Below are positions 45,768 to 53,957 of a stretch of DNA of 64,000 bases, piece after piece. The translations under genes were made by a program, and so were the position numbers. A model generated the notes under the pieces. It worked only from the letters and a program-made list of their open reading frames with translations. It was not told where the DNA came from and did not search any database. The stretch's first letter is position 1, and the number at the start of each line of letters is the position of its first letter. Origin of the DNA: Deferribacter thermophilus (GTDB lineage: Bacteria > Chrysiogenota > Deferribacteres > Deferribacterales > Deferribacteraceae); assembly GCF_049472675.1 (NCBI RefSeq), contig NZ_JAPNXM010000001.1, positions 124,001 to 188,000 of the forward strand, given 5' to 3'.

Positions 45768-48097
45768 CTAAAAAATAGCCCACCTTTTACTTTAAAACCT
45801 GTCTCTAAATCATAATACTCATCTATGTTTTCATAAGGAACAAAATAAAAATTGTTTTCAATTGGTGGTGGATTGTCTTTAATTGGAACTGAAACAACAA
45901 ACTTATAAAAGTCAGATTTTATACTATCAAATGCCTTTTTTCTTTCAAATAAATCCTGTATCTTCCATATTTCTGAATATTCTTTCCATACTTTTTTGGC
46001 TTCGTTATCAATTTCAATAAAAACATCTTCCTTATAGTAGTCTTCTTTTATTAAAACAAAATCTTCAATAGATTTAATTTTGTCTTTTTCTCTTTCTGCT
46101 GAAAACCTTAGTGTGTATAACATTTCTAGCATATCTAAGGAAGCTTTGTCAGATTTTATTTGCTTTATTTTTTCAAAATATTTACTTACTAAACCTATAA
46201 ACTCTTTCTCTGAATAAATTTTTTTTTCAAGAATTTCATCTGTAGCATTTATCAAAACAGAGTCATATATGTATGAGCTATAAAATCTGTTATTTTTATT
46301 ATCAAAAAGTTTTATTATATAAAAGTTTCCTTTTTCTTTTTTACCTTCTCTGTTACATCTTCCGGCTGATTGATTTAAACTATCAAAAGGTGCAAAGTCT
46401 CTGTAAACAATGTCAAAATCAATATCTACGCCTGCCTCTACAAGTTGTGTTGAAACTGCAATTCTTTTTTTATGACTTTTCAACTCTTTAATTCTTTTTA
46501 GTCTTTCTTTTGGTATAATATGAGTCGATAAAAATATTATTTCATCTTTGAAATCTTTTTTAAGAAATTCATAAAGCATTTTAGCAGAATTTACAGTGTT
46601 CATTATAAAAAGATAAGTTTTGTTATCTTTTATATTTAAATTTGAGTAAAACTCCTCAATTGTTTGCTGTGTTTTATTTATAAAGACATCGTATCTATCA
46701 ATATGTTTAAAATAATCTTTACTTGCAAGCTCAAAGTATTGGTTTTCCTCAAAAATCATTGGCTGAGTAGCTGTTGATAAAATGATATAGAAATTAAATT
46801 TTTCTGCTAAATGGCTTAAAACTTCTTTCAATAGAAGCCAATATTTGTGGGGAATAGACTGAATTTCATCTAAAATTATTACAGAGTTTGTAAATCTATG
46901 AAATTTTCTGAGCATTTTATTTTTATTTCCTATGAGTGAGTAAAAAAACTGTAAAAATGTTGTTGTAATTATTTTAGAGTTCCAGCCTTCTATTAAAACT
47001 CTCGAAGTGTCATATTCAAACTCATCATCCATTGATTTATAGCTAAAACCAGTCAAATGGTGATGTTTTAGAAGAATTGAGGTGTCTGGATTTATATTGT
47101 TTTCTTTCAAAACTTTTTCAAAAACATTAAAGTTTTGCTCAATAATTGAAAGAAAAGGCAAGCAGTAAATAATTTTTAGATTTATCCCTTTTTCTTTTTC
47201 TACTTTTTCAGCTATTTTTAAAGCTGTTTTAAGTGAGATAAGTGTTTTTCCAAGTCCTGTTGGGAGGGTTAAAGTGTAAATTTTCTGATTTACATCTATT
47301 TCTTTTTCTGAAACTTCTTGGTAGGCTTTTTTTCTAAGATTTATAATTTCATTTTTTCCATAAGAAAGATTTTTTACAAAATTATCAACAATATCAGGTT
47401 TTATTTGAATTTCTTTAAAAAGTATATTTTTATCTATTTTTATACCAACATCTGATTTGTCAGCATCAAGAAGTAGAGAAAATATAAGAACTGTATTTAT
47501 GTAGCAATCAATTGATTTTTCATCTTTGAGTTTTCTAATAAATCTTTTTATTTTCCTTAAAGTTTGCTTTATGTGCTGGAAATCTATTTCTTCAAATGAG
47601 AAGTTAATTAAGTTTTTATCGTAAATTTCTATATTTTGTAAAAATATTTTAAATTTTTCTTTATCAATGGAGTTTATCTGATTTTGTAAAATTTTTATAT
47701 CTTCTTCTTCAATAAATAAATCATTTAAAAAATCTTTTAGGTTTGAATGATGGCGTTTAGGCAAAATATAAGATAGTGAAATAAGAAAAGGATTGTCTAT
47801 GTTTTTAGATTTTAAATATCTGTCAGTTAAATAAAGTCCAATAATTCCTCCAAGATGGGCGTGTTTTGTTTCAGGTTTGTTTTTTAAACTTTTGTTGATG
47901 CTGATGTATTCTTGAAAAAATTGTGTAGATTTTCCTATATCGTGGGAAAAGGTTATGATCGTTAATATATCTTTTAAAATTTCGTTATTAATAGGTAAGT
48001 TTGAATAAAACTTATTAGCTAATTTTATAACCTGTGAGGTATGTTTTTCTAATAGTCTATCTGGATGGGAAAGAAGATTTGAATTAATATACTTCAT
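45761..48097 (-). CDS. cas3: Cas3 nuclease-helicase (HD domain fused to DExH helicase), type I-B
   Basis: Degrades target DNA after Cascade binding. The N-terminal HD nuclease has SHDIGKS (His52-Asp53) and KHAHLGG. The helicase has Walker A PTGLGKT (279-285), the DEIQ box (410-413) and the later NQSAGRCNREG motif VI. All nuclease and ATPase residues appear intact in 778 residues. It is the last gene of the cas cluster, overlapping the RelE-type toxin gene by 14 bases, so its expression is tied to that toxin-antitoxin unit. Confidence 0.96.
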   Translation of the reverse strand: MKYINSNLLSHPDRLLEKHTSQVIKLANKFYSNLPINNEILKDILTIITFSHDIGKSTQFFQEYISINKSLKNKPETKHAHLGGIIGLYLTDRYLKSKNIDNPFLISLSYILPKRHHSNLKDFLNDLFIEEEDIKILQNQINSIDKEKFKIFLQNIEIYDKNLINFSFEEIDFQHIKQTLRKIKRFIRKLKDEKSIDCYINTVLIFSLLLDADKSDVGIKIDKNILFKEIQIKPDIVDNFVKNLSYGKNEIINLRKKAYQEVSEKEIDVNQKIYTLTLPTGLGKTLISLKTALKIAEKVEKEKGINLKIIYCLPFLSIIEQNFNVFEKVLKENNINPDTSILLKHHHLTGFSYKSMDDEFEYDTSRVLIEGWNSKIITTTFLQFFYSLIGNKNKMLRKFHRFTNSVIILDEIQSIPHKYWLLLKEVLSHLAEKFNFYIILSTATQPMIFEENQYFELASKDYFKHIDRYDVFINKTQQTIEEFYSNLNIKDNKTYLFIMNTVNSAKMLYEFLKKDFKDEIIFLSTHIIPKERLKRIKELKSHKKRIAVSTQLVEAGVDIDFDIVYRDFAPFDSLNQSAGRCNREGKKEKGNFYIIKLFDNKNNRFYSSYIYDSVLINATDEILEKKIYSEKEFIGLVSKYFEKIKQIKSDKASLDMLEMLYTLRFSAEREKDKIKSIEDFVLIKEDYYKEDVFIEIDNEAKKVWKEYSEIWKIQDLFERKKAFDSIKSDFYKFVVSVPIKDNPPPIENNFYFVPYENIDEYYDLETGFKVKGGLFFSF

Positions 48098-48356
48098 CGT
48101 GATGTCCTATGTCTATTAAAACTATTTCCTTTTCTACAATCGCAAAAGTTAAAATAATTCTATAGCTCATAGTAATTGAAACTGAATATTTATCCTTGAA
48201 CTTTCCTTTTAACTTATGAAGTCTTAAAGATGGATGATATGGATTTAATTCTAATAATTTCAAAACTTTTTTATATCTTGGAATCAAATCTTTATGCTTT
48301 TTTAAAAATTCTTTTTCTCTTTTTAAATAGGTTTCTGTAAAAACAAGAGAATACAC
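48084..48356 (-). CDS. RelE/YafQ-type mRNA interferase toxin
   Basis: A protein of 90 residues of the RelE/ParE superfamily, closest in pattern to YafQ: KVLKLLELNPYHPSLRLHKLKGKFKDKYSV, SYRIILTF and the C-terminal HHDEVY with likely catalytic histidines. It should cleave mRNA on the ribosome. The start is GTG directly after the antitoxin TAA (TAAGTG), so translation is coupled. Its 3' end overlaps the cas3 start by 14 bases. Confidence 0.87.
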   Translation of the reverse strand: MYSLVFTETYLKREKEFLKKHKDLIPRYKKVLKLLELNPYHPSLRLHKLKGKFKDKYSVSITMSYRIILTFAIVEKEIVLIDIGHHDEVY

Positions 48357-48605
48357 TTAAATACTTAACCTCTTGAAATGTTCTTCTGCAGTTTCTTTTA
48401 TATATTTTCCTTTTTTATAGTCCTCTTCTGCTTCTTTAATAATCTTTTCGAGTTCTGCTTCTTTTAATTTTTCATATTCTTCAATAGGAAGAATGACAAA
48501 TTTCTTTTTTCCTCTTACTGTAATAAAAACTTCGTTATATTTTTTTATAAGTTTTTCAACAAATGAAATTCCTTTTATTTTTAATTCATTGGCTGATAAT
48601 ATCAT
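48357..48605 (-). CDS. Phd/YefM-like antitoxin
   Basis: A protein of 82 residues: an N-terminal DNA-binding part of the prevent-host-death type (NELKIKGISFVEKLIKKYNEVFITVRGKKKFVILPIEEYEKL) and a charged helical C-terminus that would wrap the toxin. It precedes the toxin with no gap. GAGG lies 7 bases before the ATG. Autoregulation is expected and an operator-like palindrome is present upstream. Confidence 0.85.
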   Translation of the reverse strand: MILSANELKIKGISFVEKLIKKYNEVFITVRGKKKFVILPIEEYEKLKEAELEKIIKEAEEDYKKGKYIKETAEEHFKRLSI

Positions 48606-48618
48606 GAAAAAACCTCTT

Positions 48619-48669
48619 TTTAGTATTCTTAATAATACTAAATATAGTATCTTTTAAATACTTTGTAAA
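48619..48669 (-). promoter_or_regulatory. Promoter and operator-like palindrome of the Phd-RelE-cas3 unit
   Basis: On the minus strand, -35 TTTACA (48664-48669), a 17-base spacer and -10 TATATT (48641-48646). Overlapping the -10 and the start site is an inverted repeat TTTAGTATT (48619-48627) / AATACTAAA (48634-48642). A second pair of half-sites AGTAT (48646-48650) and ATACT (48658-48662) sits in the spacer. This is the arrangement of an autoregulated antitoxin promoter. Confidence 0.7.
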
Positions 48670-48677
48670 GTTTAAAT

Positions 48678-49370
48678 TCAAAGAAAAGAAACTATTTTAT
48701 CCTTAACTTTATAACATTTTTTAAAACTTCCTTCTAATTTTTGTCCGTTGAGCTCCATGATTACATCTTCATATCTTAAAACTTCTCTATTTTGATTCAT
48801 ATCTATTGGAAGTTTTTCTTTAAAATATTTTTTCCCTTCTTCAACTTCTATATTTTCAACATTTTTTGAAAGAATTGCCGAATTTACAAAGTCAGCATTA
48901 TCAGTTGATTTTGCTTCAAAAACTCCTATATATTTGAAATTTGCAAGCAAATTAGCAAGACCTAAAGATAAAGTGTAGTAGGTTTCTTTATTTTTAACTT
49001 TTTGTATCAACTTATTAAATAGGTCTTCGTTGTTTATATTTACATAAAATCTGTAAGATGGATTTTTTAAAAATTCTGTTTTTATCTGTGTTCTTGATTT
49101 AATCAAATGGAAACTGTTTGAGTTCTTAGTATCTATCAGATTAATTGTCATTCTTGTTTTCTTTATGGGATTTAGTATTTGAATAGCTAGTTTAATAGTT
49201 TTTCCGTTTATATAATTTAGATACTCATCTTTTCCAAATCCTAAAATCGCACCGAACATTCCATAAACTGATGTAGGTGGTGGAACAGAAAATGTCAATG
49301 GTGAAGATGTTGTATAAAACTTTTTAAAATGTCCAAAATCTCCCCAAATATCAAAAACTAATACTTTCAT
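48678..49370 (-). CDS. cas5b: Cas5b (Cas5h), type I-B Cascade subunit
   Basis: Holds the 5' handle of the crRNA in Cascade. The N-terminus KVLVFDIWGDFGHFKKFYTTSSPLTFSVPPPTSVYGMFGAILGFGK is the Cas5 signature. Length is 230 residues. Its ATG overlaps the stop of the HEPN toxin gene as ATGA, an unusual translational coupling. A 72-base gap with its own promoter separates it from the Phd-RelE pair. Confidence 0.93.
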   Translation of the reverse strand: MKVLVFDIWGDFGHFKKFYTTSSPLTFSVPPPTSVYGMFGAILGFGKDEYLNYINGKTIKLAIQILNPIKKTRMTINLIDTKNSNSFHLIKSRTQIKTEFLKNPSYRFYVNINNEDLFNKLIQKVKNKETYYTLSLGLANLLANFKYIGVFEAKSTDNADFVNSAILSKNVENIEVEEGKKYFKEKLPIDMNQNREVLRYEDVIMELNGQKLEGSFKKCYKVKDKIVSFL

Positions 49371-49717
49371 TTACTAAATTCCTTTTCTAAAATTTCCCTC
49401 GTTAATTTTTGTAACTCATCTATCTCATTTTCTATAATGTCATAAATAACTTCCATATCTACTCCCCAATAATGATGAACAATAACATCTCTAAGTCCAG
49501 AAACCTCTTTCCAAAAATATGGATATTTTTCCTTTATATGTTGAGGAATATGTTTTGTAGCTTCTCCTATATTTTCAAAAGCTTTAAGAACCGCATATAG
49601 AACAAGGTCATTATTTGCTAAGTCTTCTAATTTATCAAGTTGAGAAACAAATTTTTTTATCCTTTCTATATCATCAACGATATCTTGTAAAAAAAATTTA
49701 TATTCCCGTTCAGACAT
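49367..49717 (-). CDS. hepT: HepT-like HEPN toxin (DUF86)
   Basis: HEPN ribonuclease toxin of 116 residues. The catalytic RX4HXY motif is intact: Arg76, His81 and Tyr83 in RDVIVHHYWG. The tyrosine is the residue AMPylated by the partner MntA in studied systems. GGAGAGG lies 8 bases before the ATG. It overlaps the upstream mntA by 8 bases and cas5b by 4 bases, sitting inside the I-B effector genes. Confidence 0.9.
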   Translation of the reverse strand: MSEREYKFFLQDIVDDIERIKKFVSQLDKLEDLANNDLVLYAVLKAFENIGEATKHIPQHIKEKYPYFWKEVSGLRDVIVHHYWGVDMEVIYDIIENEIDELQKLTREILEKEFSK

Positions 49718-50006
49718 TTATTGCCTCTCCATATATATTTTTTTTTAATTCTTTTCTTACAGCTTCTTTAATTACCAAATCTACTTTCTTTTCAAACAAT
49801 TCTTCCAAATAAAATTTCAATCCCATATAGTTTCTAAATGTTTTCTTCCCTTTTTCAAATTCTACTAATATATCAATATCACTTTCTGGAGTTTGTTCTC
49901 CTCTAACATAAGAGCCAAAAATATATAAATTCTTAACTCCAAACCTTTCTTTTATCTCACTTTTGTGCTTCATTAAAAGCTGTTTTATATCTTCTAATGT
50001 CTTCAT
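49710..50006 (-). CDS. mntA: MntA-like nucleotidyltransferase antitoxin
   Basis: Minimal nucleotidyltransferase of 98 residues. The catalytic motif GSYVRGEQTPESDIDILV (31-48, with Asp43 and Asp45) and a later Asp76 in VDLV complete the triad. In known pairs it neutralises HepT by adding AMP groups to its tyrosine. No clear ribosome site is visible in the 15 bases after cas7b, so it may depend on upstream translation. Confidence 0.9.
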   Translation of the reverse strand: MKTLEDIKQLLMKHKSEIKERFGVKNLYIFGSYVRGEQTPESDIDILVEFEKGKKTFRNYMGLKFYLEELFEKKVDLVIKEAVRKELKKNIYGEAINV

Positions 50007-50021
50007 AGTTTAAAATTAAAT

Positions 50022-50927
50022 CTAAATTTCTATTTTTTCAAAGTTTATTTTCTCTGAAGAAAAATCTTTATTCAATCTTAAATTTCTGTCAATTTTATAT
50101 AAAACTTTTTCAATTTTATCTGCTTCTTCTTCTAATGCATGTATAAGTTTATCAATATTTAGAATAAAGTCATCAGTACTTCTAAGCTCTTCATCTGCTT
50201 TTTCAGATTCGAGTTTTATATATCTATGAAGTTCTCCAATATGTGAATGAACCTCATCTTTGTAAATAACTTCTATTAGAAGTCTTGGTATTTGTTCATT
50301 TTTTGAGCGGGTGATAAGATTTTTTGTTCCTTCCCACATCCCTTTTTTTAAATACTCTAAGTCTGTAACTGTTAATTTTGTTGCTTTTGCAGCATTCTCG
50401 TTTGCAACTCCATGAAATGCTATTAGAGAATAGGGTAAAATCCATTCTTCTCTGAATGTTTTTTGTTCTTTTCCGGCTGTTGAGGCAAAAGCACCTGTCC
50501 CTTTGATATATTCAAGTTTTACTCTATGAAGAGATTGACCCATATTAAACTGGACAGCACCTGTATAGGTAATTGAACTATCTTTGTTTTTCCCTGTTGT
50601 GATAGGTATTGTACCACCAAATAGTCTAACATCTATACACTCATTTAATATTCTTTCAGGATTGTTTTCAAAATCTTTTGCCCTTGCCTTTGCATCTTGG
50701 ATTTTTCCATCTTCATCAGCAATTTCTCTAACAAAAATTTCCATCTCCTCAAAATCTTTTAAATAGTCTCTTATAGTTCTTTTAAGTCTTACATCTGTAA
50801 CGATATTTCTTCCAGTTTCTTCATCAATTCGTGGTTTGTTTTCGTCGTTTGGATCTCCGTTTGGGTTAGCAAAGCTAACATCATATAAAAATAGATATTC
50901 TCTTCGATTTTTAATAATTTCACTCAT
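50022..50927 (-). CDS. cas7b: Cas7b (Csh2), type I-B Cascade backbone
   Basis: Backbone subunit binding the crRNA spacer. The sequence REYLFLYDVSFANPNGDPNDENKPRIDEETGRNIVTDVRLKR is diagnostic of Csh2. Length is 301 residues. A 43-base gap follows cas8b, and AGGAG lies before the ATG. The next gene is the MNT antitoxin rather than cas5b as in standard I-B loci. Confidence 0.96.
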   Translation of the reverse strand: MSEIIKNRREYLFLYDVSFANPNGDPNDENKPRIDEETGRNIVTDVRLKRTIRDYLKDFEEMEIFVREIADEDGKIQDAKARAKDFENNPERILNECIDVRLFGGTIPITTGKNKDSSITYTGAVQFNMGQSLHRVKLEYIKGTGAFASTAGKEQKTFREEWILPYSLIAFHGVANENAAKATKLTVTDLEYLKKGMWEGTKNLITRSKNEQIPRLLIEVIYKDEVHSHIGELHRYIKLESEKADEELRSTDDFILNIDKLIHALEEEADKIEKVLYKIDRNLRLNKDFSSEKINFEKIEI

Positions 50928-50970
50928 AACTTTACTCCTTTTTATTTATGTTTTTACTATAAAAATTATT

Positions 50971-52647
50971 TTATTCTTCTTTTTCATAAATAATATTTGC
51001 AACTTCTTTTGATAATGCCATGCCGGAAGCAAAATAGAAATTTATTTCATCTATTGTTAAGCTAAATTTGTCTTGAGCTAAAAATTCATTTGATATTTCC
51101 TGTGTTAATTCTTGCTTCCCTTTGTCAAGTCTTTCATACTCCATCAGTTTGTTAATCACTTTAGGAAGTAAACCTTTTATATTCTCTTCATTCATTTTTA
51201 AACCTTTTAGGTTTTTAAAAAATGGAGTGTTTCCTCTTTCCTGCCCTTGAATGTTTAAAAGCATTTGTGTTAAAGCTCCAAGTAAGAAAATACCTCTTTT
51301 TGCTGGAGTATTTAAAGATTTTCCTACTTTTTCATAAATCTTATCAAATTTAGTTCTTTCCATTTTGTTCTCCTTGAAGTTTATTAAACCAAGTTCTTCA
51401 AAAAATATAATATTCATGAGAGAATCTATTACAGTATAATTAAAATTGTTGTTATTTAAAAAATCGCTTCTTATTTTTCTGTTAAATATTTGAAGAAGAG
51501 TATTAAAATTGAGGTTACCACCTCTAAAAATTTTATCTACTACTTCAAAAAATAATTTATCGAACTCTTTTAAAAATTCATTGAGTTTAGCAAAAGTATA
51601 ATTTTGCTCAAAAATTCTGTCAATTTTGGCTTTTGTCTCATAAATGAAATGAATTCTTGAGGGAAAAACATCTTCTATTAAAAGCAAAATTCTCTCAGCA
51701 GCATTATCTTTTTTTAGGAACAGAAAATAAAAGCTCACAACATCTTTATAATCTTTGATAATATCAAGGATTTCTTCTTTATCTCCGGTTATTGTTCTTC
51801 TTTGCTCATTTGTCAGTTTTTGGATTTTTTCTTCTGAAGTTAAAATCTCATTTATTTCTGTAAGAGCCTCAGAAACATTTAAAATCATTTTGGGAATGAG
51901 ATAGCAGGTTTTGCCGTAAAAATTATACTTTAGATGTTCTTCTACAAATTTTTTGGCAAAATCCACTTTTAGAAAACAATCTTCACAAATGGGAAAGTTT
52001 TTCCACGCCTCTTTTTTGTTAAATCCTCCTGCTATATAGCATTCTTTATCAAAGGTGTAAAATTTATAAATTTCTGATGTTGTAAAAACTTCTTCTTTTT
52101 TCTCTCCACAAACACTGCAAACTGCATCTTTTTTTGAAATCTCTTTTATTTTACTTAAATAATCTTCAAGTAAAATTTGCTTAAAGTCTGGATTTTCTAT
52201 TTCATAGAGATATTTTCCATCAATTTTTAGGGTTAAAATTTTGTTATCTTTTGTTTGTTGATTGAGTTCTTCTATTTTTTGAATGATTTTATTTTTATTT
52301 TCTAAAAGCTCATTATAAATTTTCTCAATTTCTGGGATGTTTTTATGATTTTCAAGCCATCTTAAAAGTTTTTTTGTAAATGTTTTTTCTGGTTCAGTTA
52401 CTCTTGAGGTTGGAGAAAAATCAGGTGCGTTTGAGCCAGAGGCTCTTTTATAAAGGTAAATATAAGGAGATTCAGCTTTGAACTCTTCAACAGAGATTTT
52501 CTGGAAATTTAGATTTTTATCAAATTCTAAAGCCCAGACCACTTTGTATGTTCCGTTGCTGTCTGGATTTTCTATAAGGATATCTATAGGAGTTTTATTT
52601 TCCTTATTTAGAAGTATCTCTCCTAAGTCTTTAAGAGCCGTTAGCAT
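50971..52647 (-). CDS. cas8b: Cas8b (Csh1/TM1802 family), type I-B large subunit
   Basis: Large subunit of I-B Cascade, expected to recognise the PAM. It has 558 residues. A zinc finger is formed by CSVC (Cys177/180) and CEDC (Cys221/224), as in TM1802-type Cas8b. AFSPTSRVTEPEKTFTK-like N-terminal sequence is also typical. GAGGA lies 9 bases before the ATG, which overlaps the cmr3-like gene by 17 bases. Confidence 0.88.
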   Translation of the reverse strand: MLTALKDLGEILLNKENKTPIDILIENPDSNGTYKVVWALEFDKNLNFQKISVEEFKAESPYIYLYKRASGSNAPDFSPTSRVTEPEKTFTKKLLRWLENHKNIPEIEKIYNELLENKNKIIQKIEELNQQTKDNKILTLKIDGKYLYEIENPDFKQILLEDYLSKIKEISKKDAVCSVCGEKKEEVFTTSEIYKFYTFDKECYIAGGFNKKEAWKNFPICEDCFLKVDFAKKFVEEHLKYNFYGKTCYLIPKMILNVSEALTEINEILTSEEKIQKLTNEQRRTITGDKEEILDIIKDYKDVVSFYFLFLKKDNAAERILLLIEDVFPSRIHFIYETKAKIDRIFEQNYTFAKLNEFLKEFDKLFFEVVDKIFRGGNLNFNTLLQIFNRKIRSDFLNNNNFNYTVIDSLMNIIFFEELGLINFKENKMERTKFDKIYEKVGKSLNTPAKRGIFLLGALTQMLLNIQGQERGNTPFFKNLKGLKMNEENIKGLLPKVINKLMEYERLDKGKQELTQEISNEFLAQDKFSLTIDEINFYFASGMALSKEVANIIYEKEE

Positions 52648-53440
52648 AAAGTTTTCCTCTTTTTAAATTCATTTTTTGCTCTGAATTTTGTATTTTACTT
52701 CCGACATTTATAAAAAATTTTGCTTCATTAACTTTCGGAATATTTTGCAAAAAATCTAATTCGGTTAATAATAGAAGTTCTCCCTTAAATTCTAAATTCT
52801 TAATAGCTTCAATAAAATAGGGTGAGGATTGTCCATTTTCAATTTTTATTTCCTCTCCGTTTATCCACCAAAATTCTTTTTCCTCTTCAGCTAAGTTATC
52901 AATGTATATCAATTCAAGTTCTCCATAGCCATATCTACTATCTGCTCCAATATAGATTTTTAGACCTTTTTTTAAAAATTTATTATCCGTGTTAATTATT
53001 CCTATCCAATAAAGTTGCTCTTTTAACGGTTCTAATTTTTCAACACTTTGGAATTCTTTTTTAGGTTTTGGCAAAATATAATCAATCTCGTGCAGGCTTT
53101 CATCTTTTGCTTTTCTGCTGATCGGCTCAACTGCTGTTTGAATAAGAGTATCTACAAAATAGGCTTTGAACTCTTCTTCTGAAAAATCTCCTAAATGAAA
53201 TTCTCCTTCTTTATAATGGGGTGCTAAAATATTCTCTTTATCAAGACTTGGGAAAAAATTTGATATTTTTTCAAAAAGAGTTTCATTATAATCTTGAGTT
53301 TTTTGAAAATAAGCATTTGTTAAAGCTCCCCACATTGTTTGTCCTGATATAAAAATATCAGTTTCTTTTAATACACCCCATTTTCCAGAGCCTATATGAA
53401 TAGGTTGGTTTTGTTTAAAAATGAGCTTTTTCCATGACAT
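52631..53440 (-). CDS. cmr3: Cmr3-like RAMP protein (Cas5 group), type III-C
   Basis: RAMP-fold protein of 269 residues from ATG 53440, chosen because a G-rich site lies 8 bases upstream; the frame is open further up inside cmr5. FKQNQPIHIGSGKWGVLKETDIFISGQTMWGALTNAY is the N-terminal RAMP beta-strand and glycine loop, and IGADSRYGYGELEL is the C-terminal G-rich loop. The Cas5/Cmr3 assignment rests on its place last in the III-C order; Cmr6 is the alternative. Confidence 0.65.
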   Translation of the reverse strand: MSWKKLIFKQNQPIHIGSGKWGVLKETDIFISGQTMWGALTNAYFQKTQDYNETLFEKISNFFPSLDKENILAPHYKEGEFHLGDFSEEEFKAYFVDTLIQTAVEPISRKAKDESLHEIDYILPKPKKEFQSVEKLEPLKEQLYWIGIINTDNKFLKKGLKIYIGADSRYGYGELELIYIDNLAEEEKEFWWINGEEIKIENGQSSPYFIEAIKNLEFKGELLLLTELDFLQNIPKVNEAKFFINVGSKIQNSEQKMNLKRGKLYANGS

Positions 53441-53441
53441 T

Positions 53442-53957
53442 TTAATCCCCCAGTGCTTTAGCCTGATAACGGGCATAAATAAGAGTTTTTTCAAGAAGTT
53501 GTTTTAGGAAAAGAAGTTTGTGTAAATCATTTGAAATTTCTTGTAGGTATTTATTTGCCTCCTCTAAAAGTAGCCTTAAAAGTCTATTTCTTTCGATGTT
53601 TAAACTTTTTTTTCGTTCTTTATCTGTATCATTTTTAATCCTTTTTGTTAAATTAGAAATTTTTTCTTTGTAATTATTTATATTTTTAATATTATCAATT
53701 TCACTAAAATTCTTATCTATAACTTTTACTAATTTGAGAAATTTATTTAAAAACTCCAAAATCTGAGCTTTTTCATTATTTTCTTTAAAAGATAAATCTA
53801 ATTTATCTAAAGCATACACCCACATTGCATAGACACCATTACTTGATAAAACTCCCAAAAGCTTATTTATTTCATTTTCATCTAAAATTTTTTCACTTAC
53901 TAATTCATATGAAACTTTGCTTATTGTAGCTTCTAAATTATTGGCTTGAATGCTCAT
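53442..53957 (-). CDS. cmr5: Cmr5-like small subunit (Cas11), type III-C
   Basis: All-helical protein of 171 residues from ATG 53957 (GGAGG 9 bases upstream). It ends with LIYARYQAKALGD, similar to the Cmr5 C-terminus, and contains SNGVYAMWVYALDKL. Cmr5 forms the inner filament of the type III complex. It overlaps cmr4 by 20 bases. Longer than the usual 130-150 residue Cmr5 because of a charged coiled-coil region in the middle. Confidence 0.72.
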   Translation of the reverse strand: MSIQANNLEATISKVSYELVSEKILDENEINKLLGVLSSNGVYAMWVYALDKLDLSFKENNEKAQILEFLNKFLKLVKVIDKNFSEIDNIKNINNYKEKISNLTKRIKNDTDKERKKSLNIERNRLLRLLLEEANKYLQEISNDLHKLLFLKQLLEKTLIYARYQAKALGD

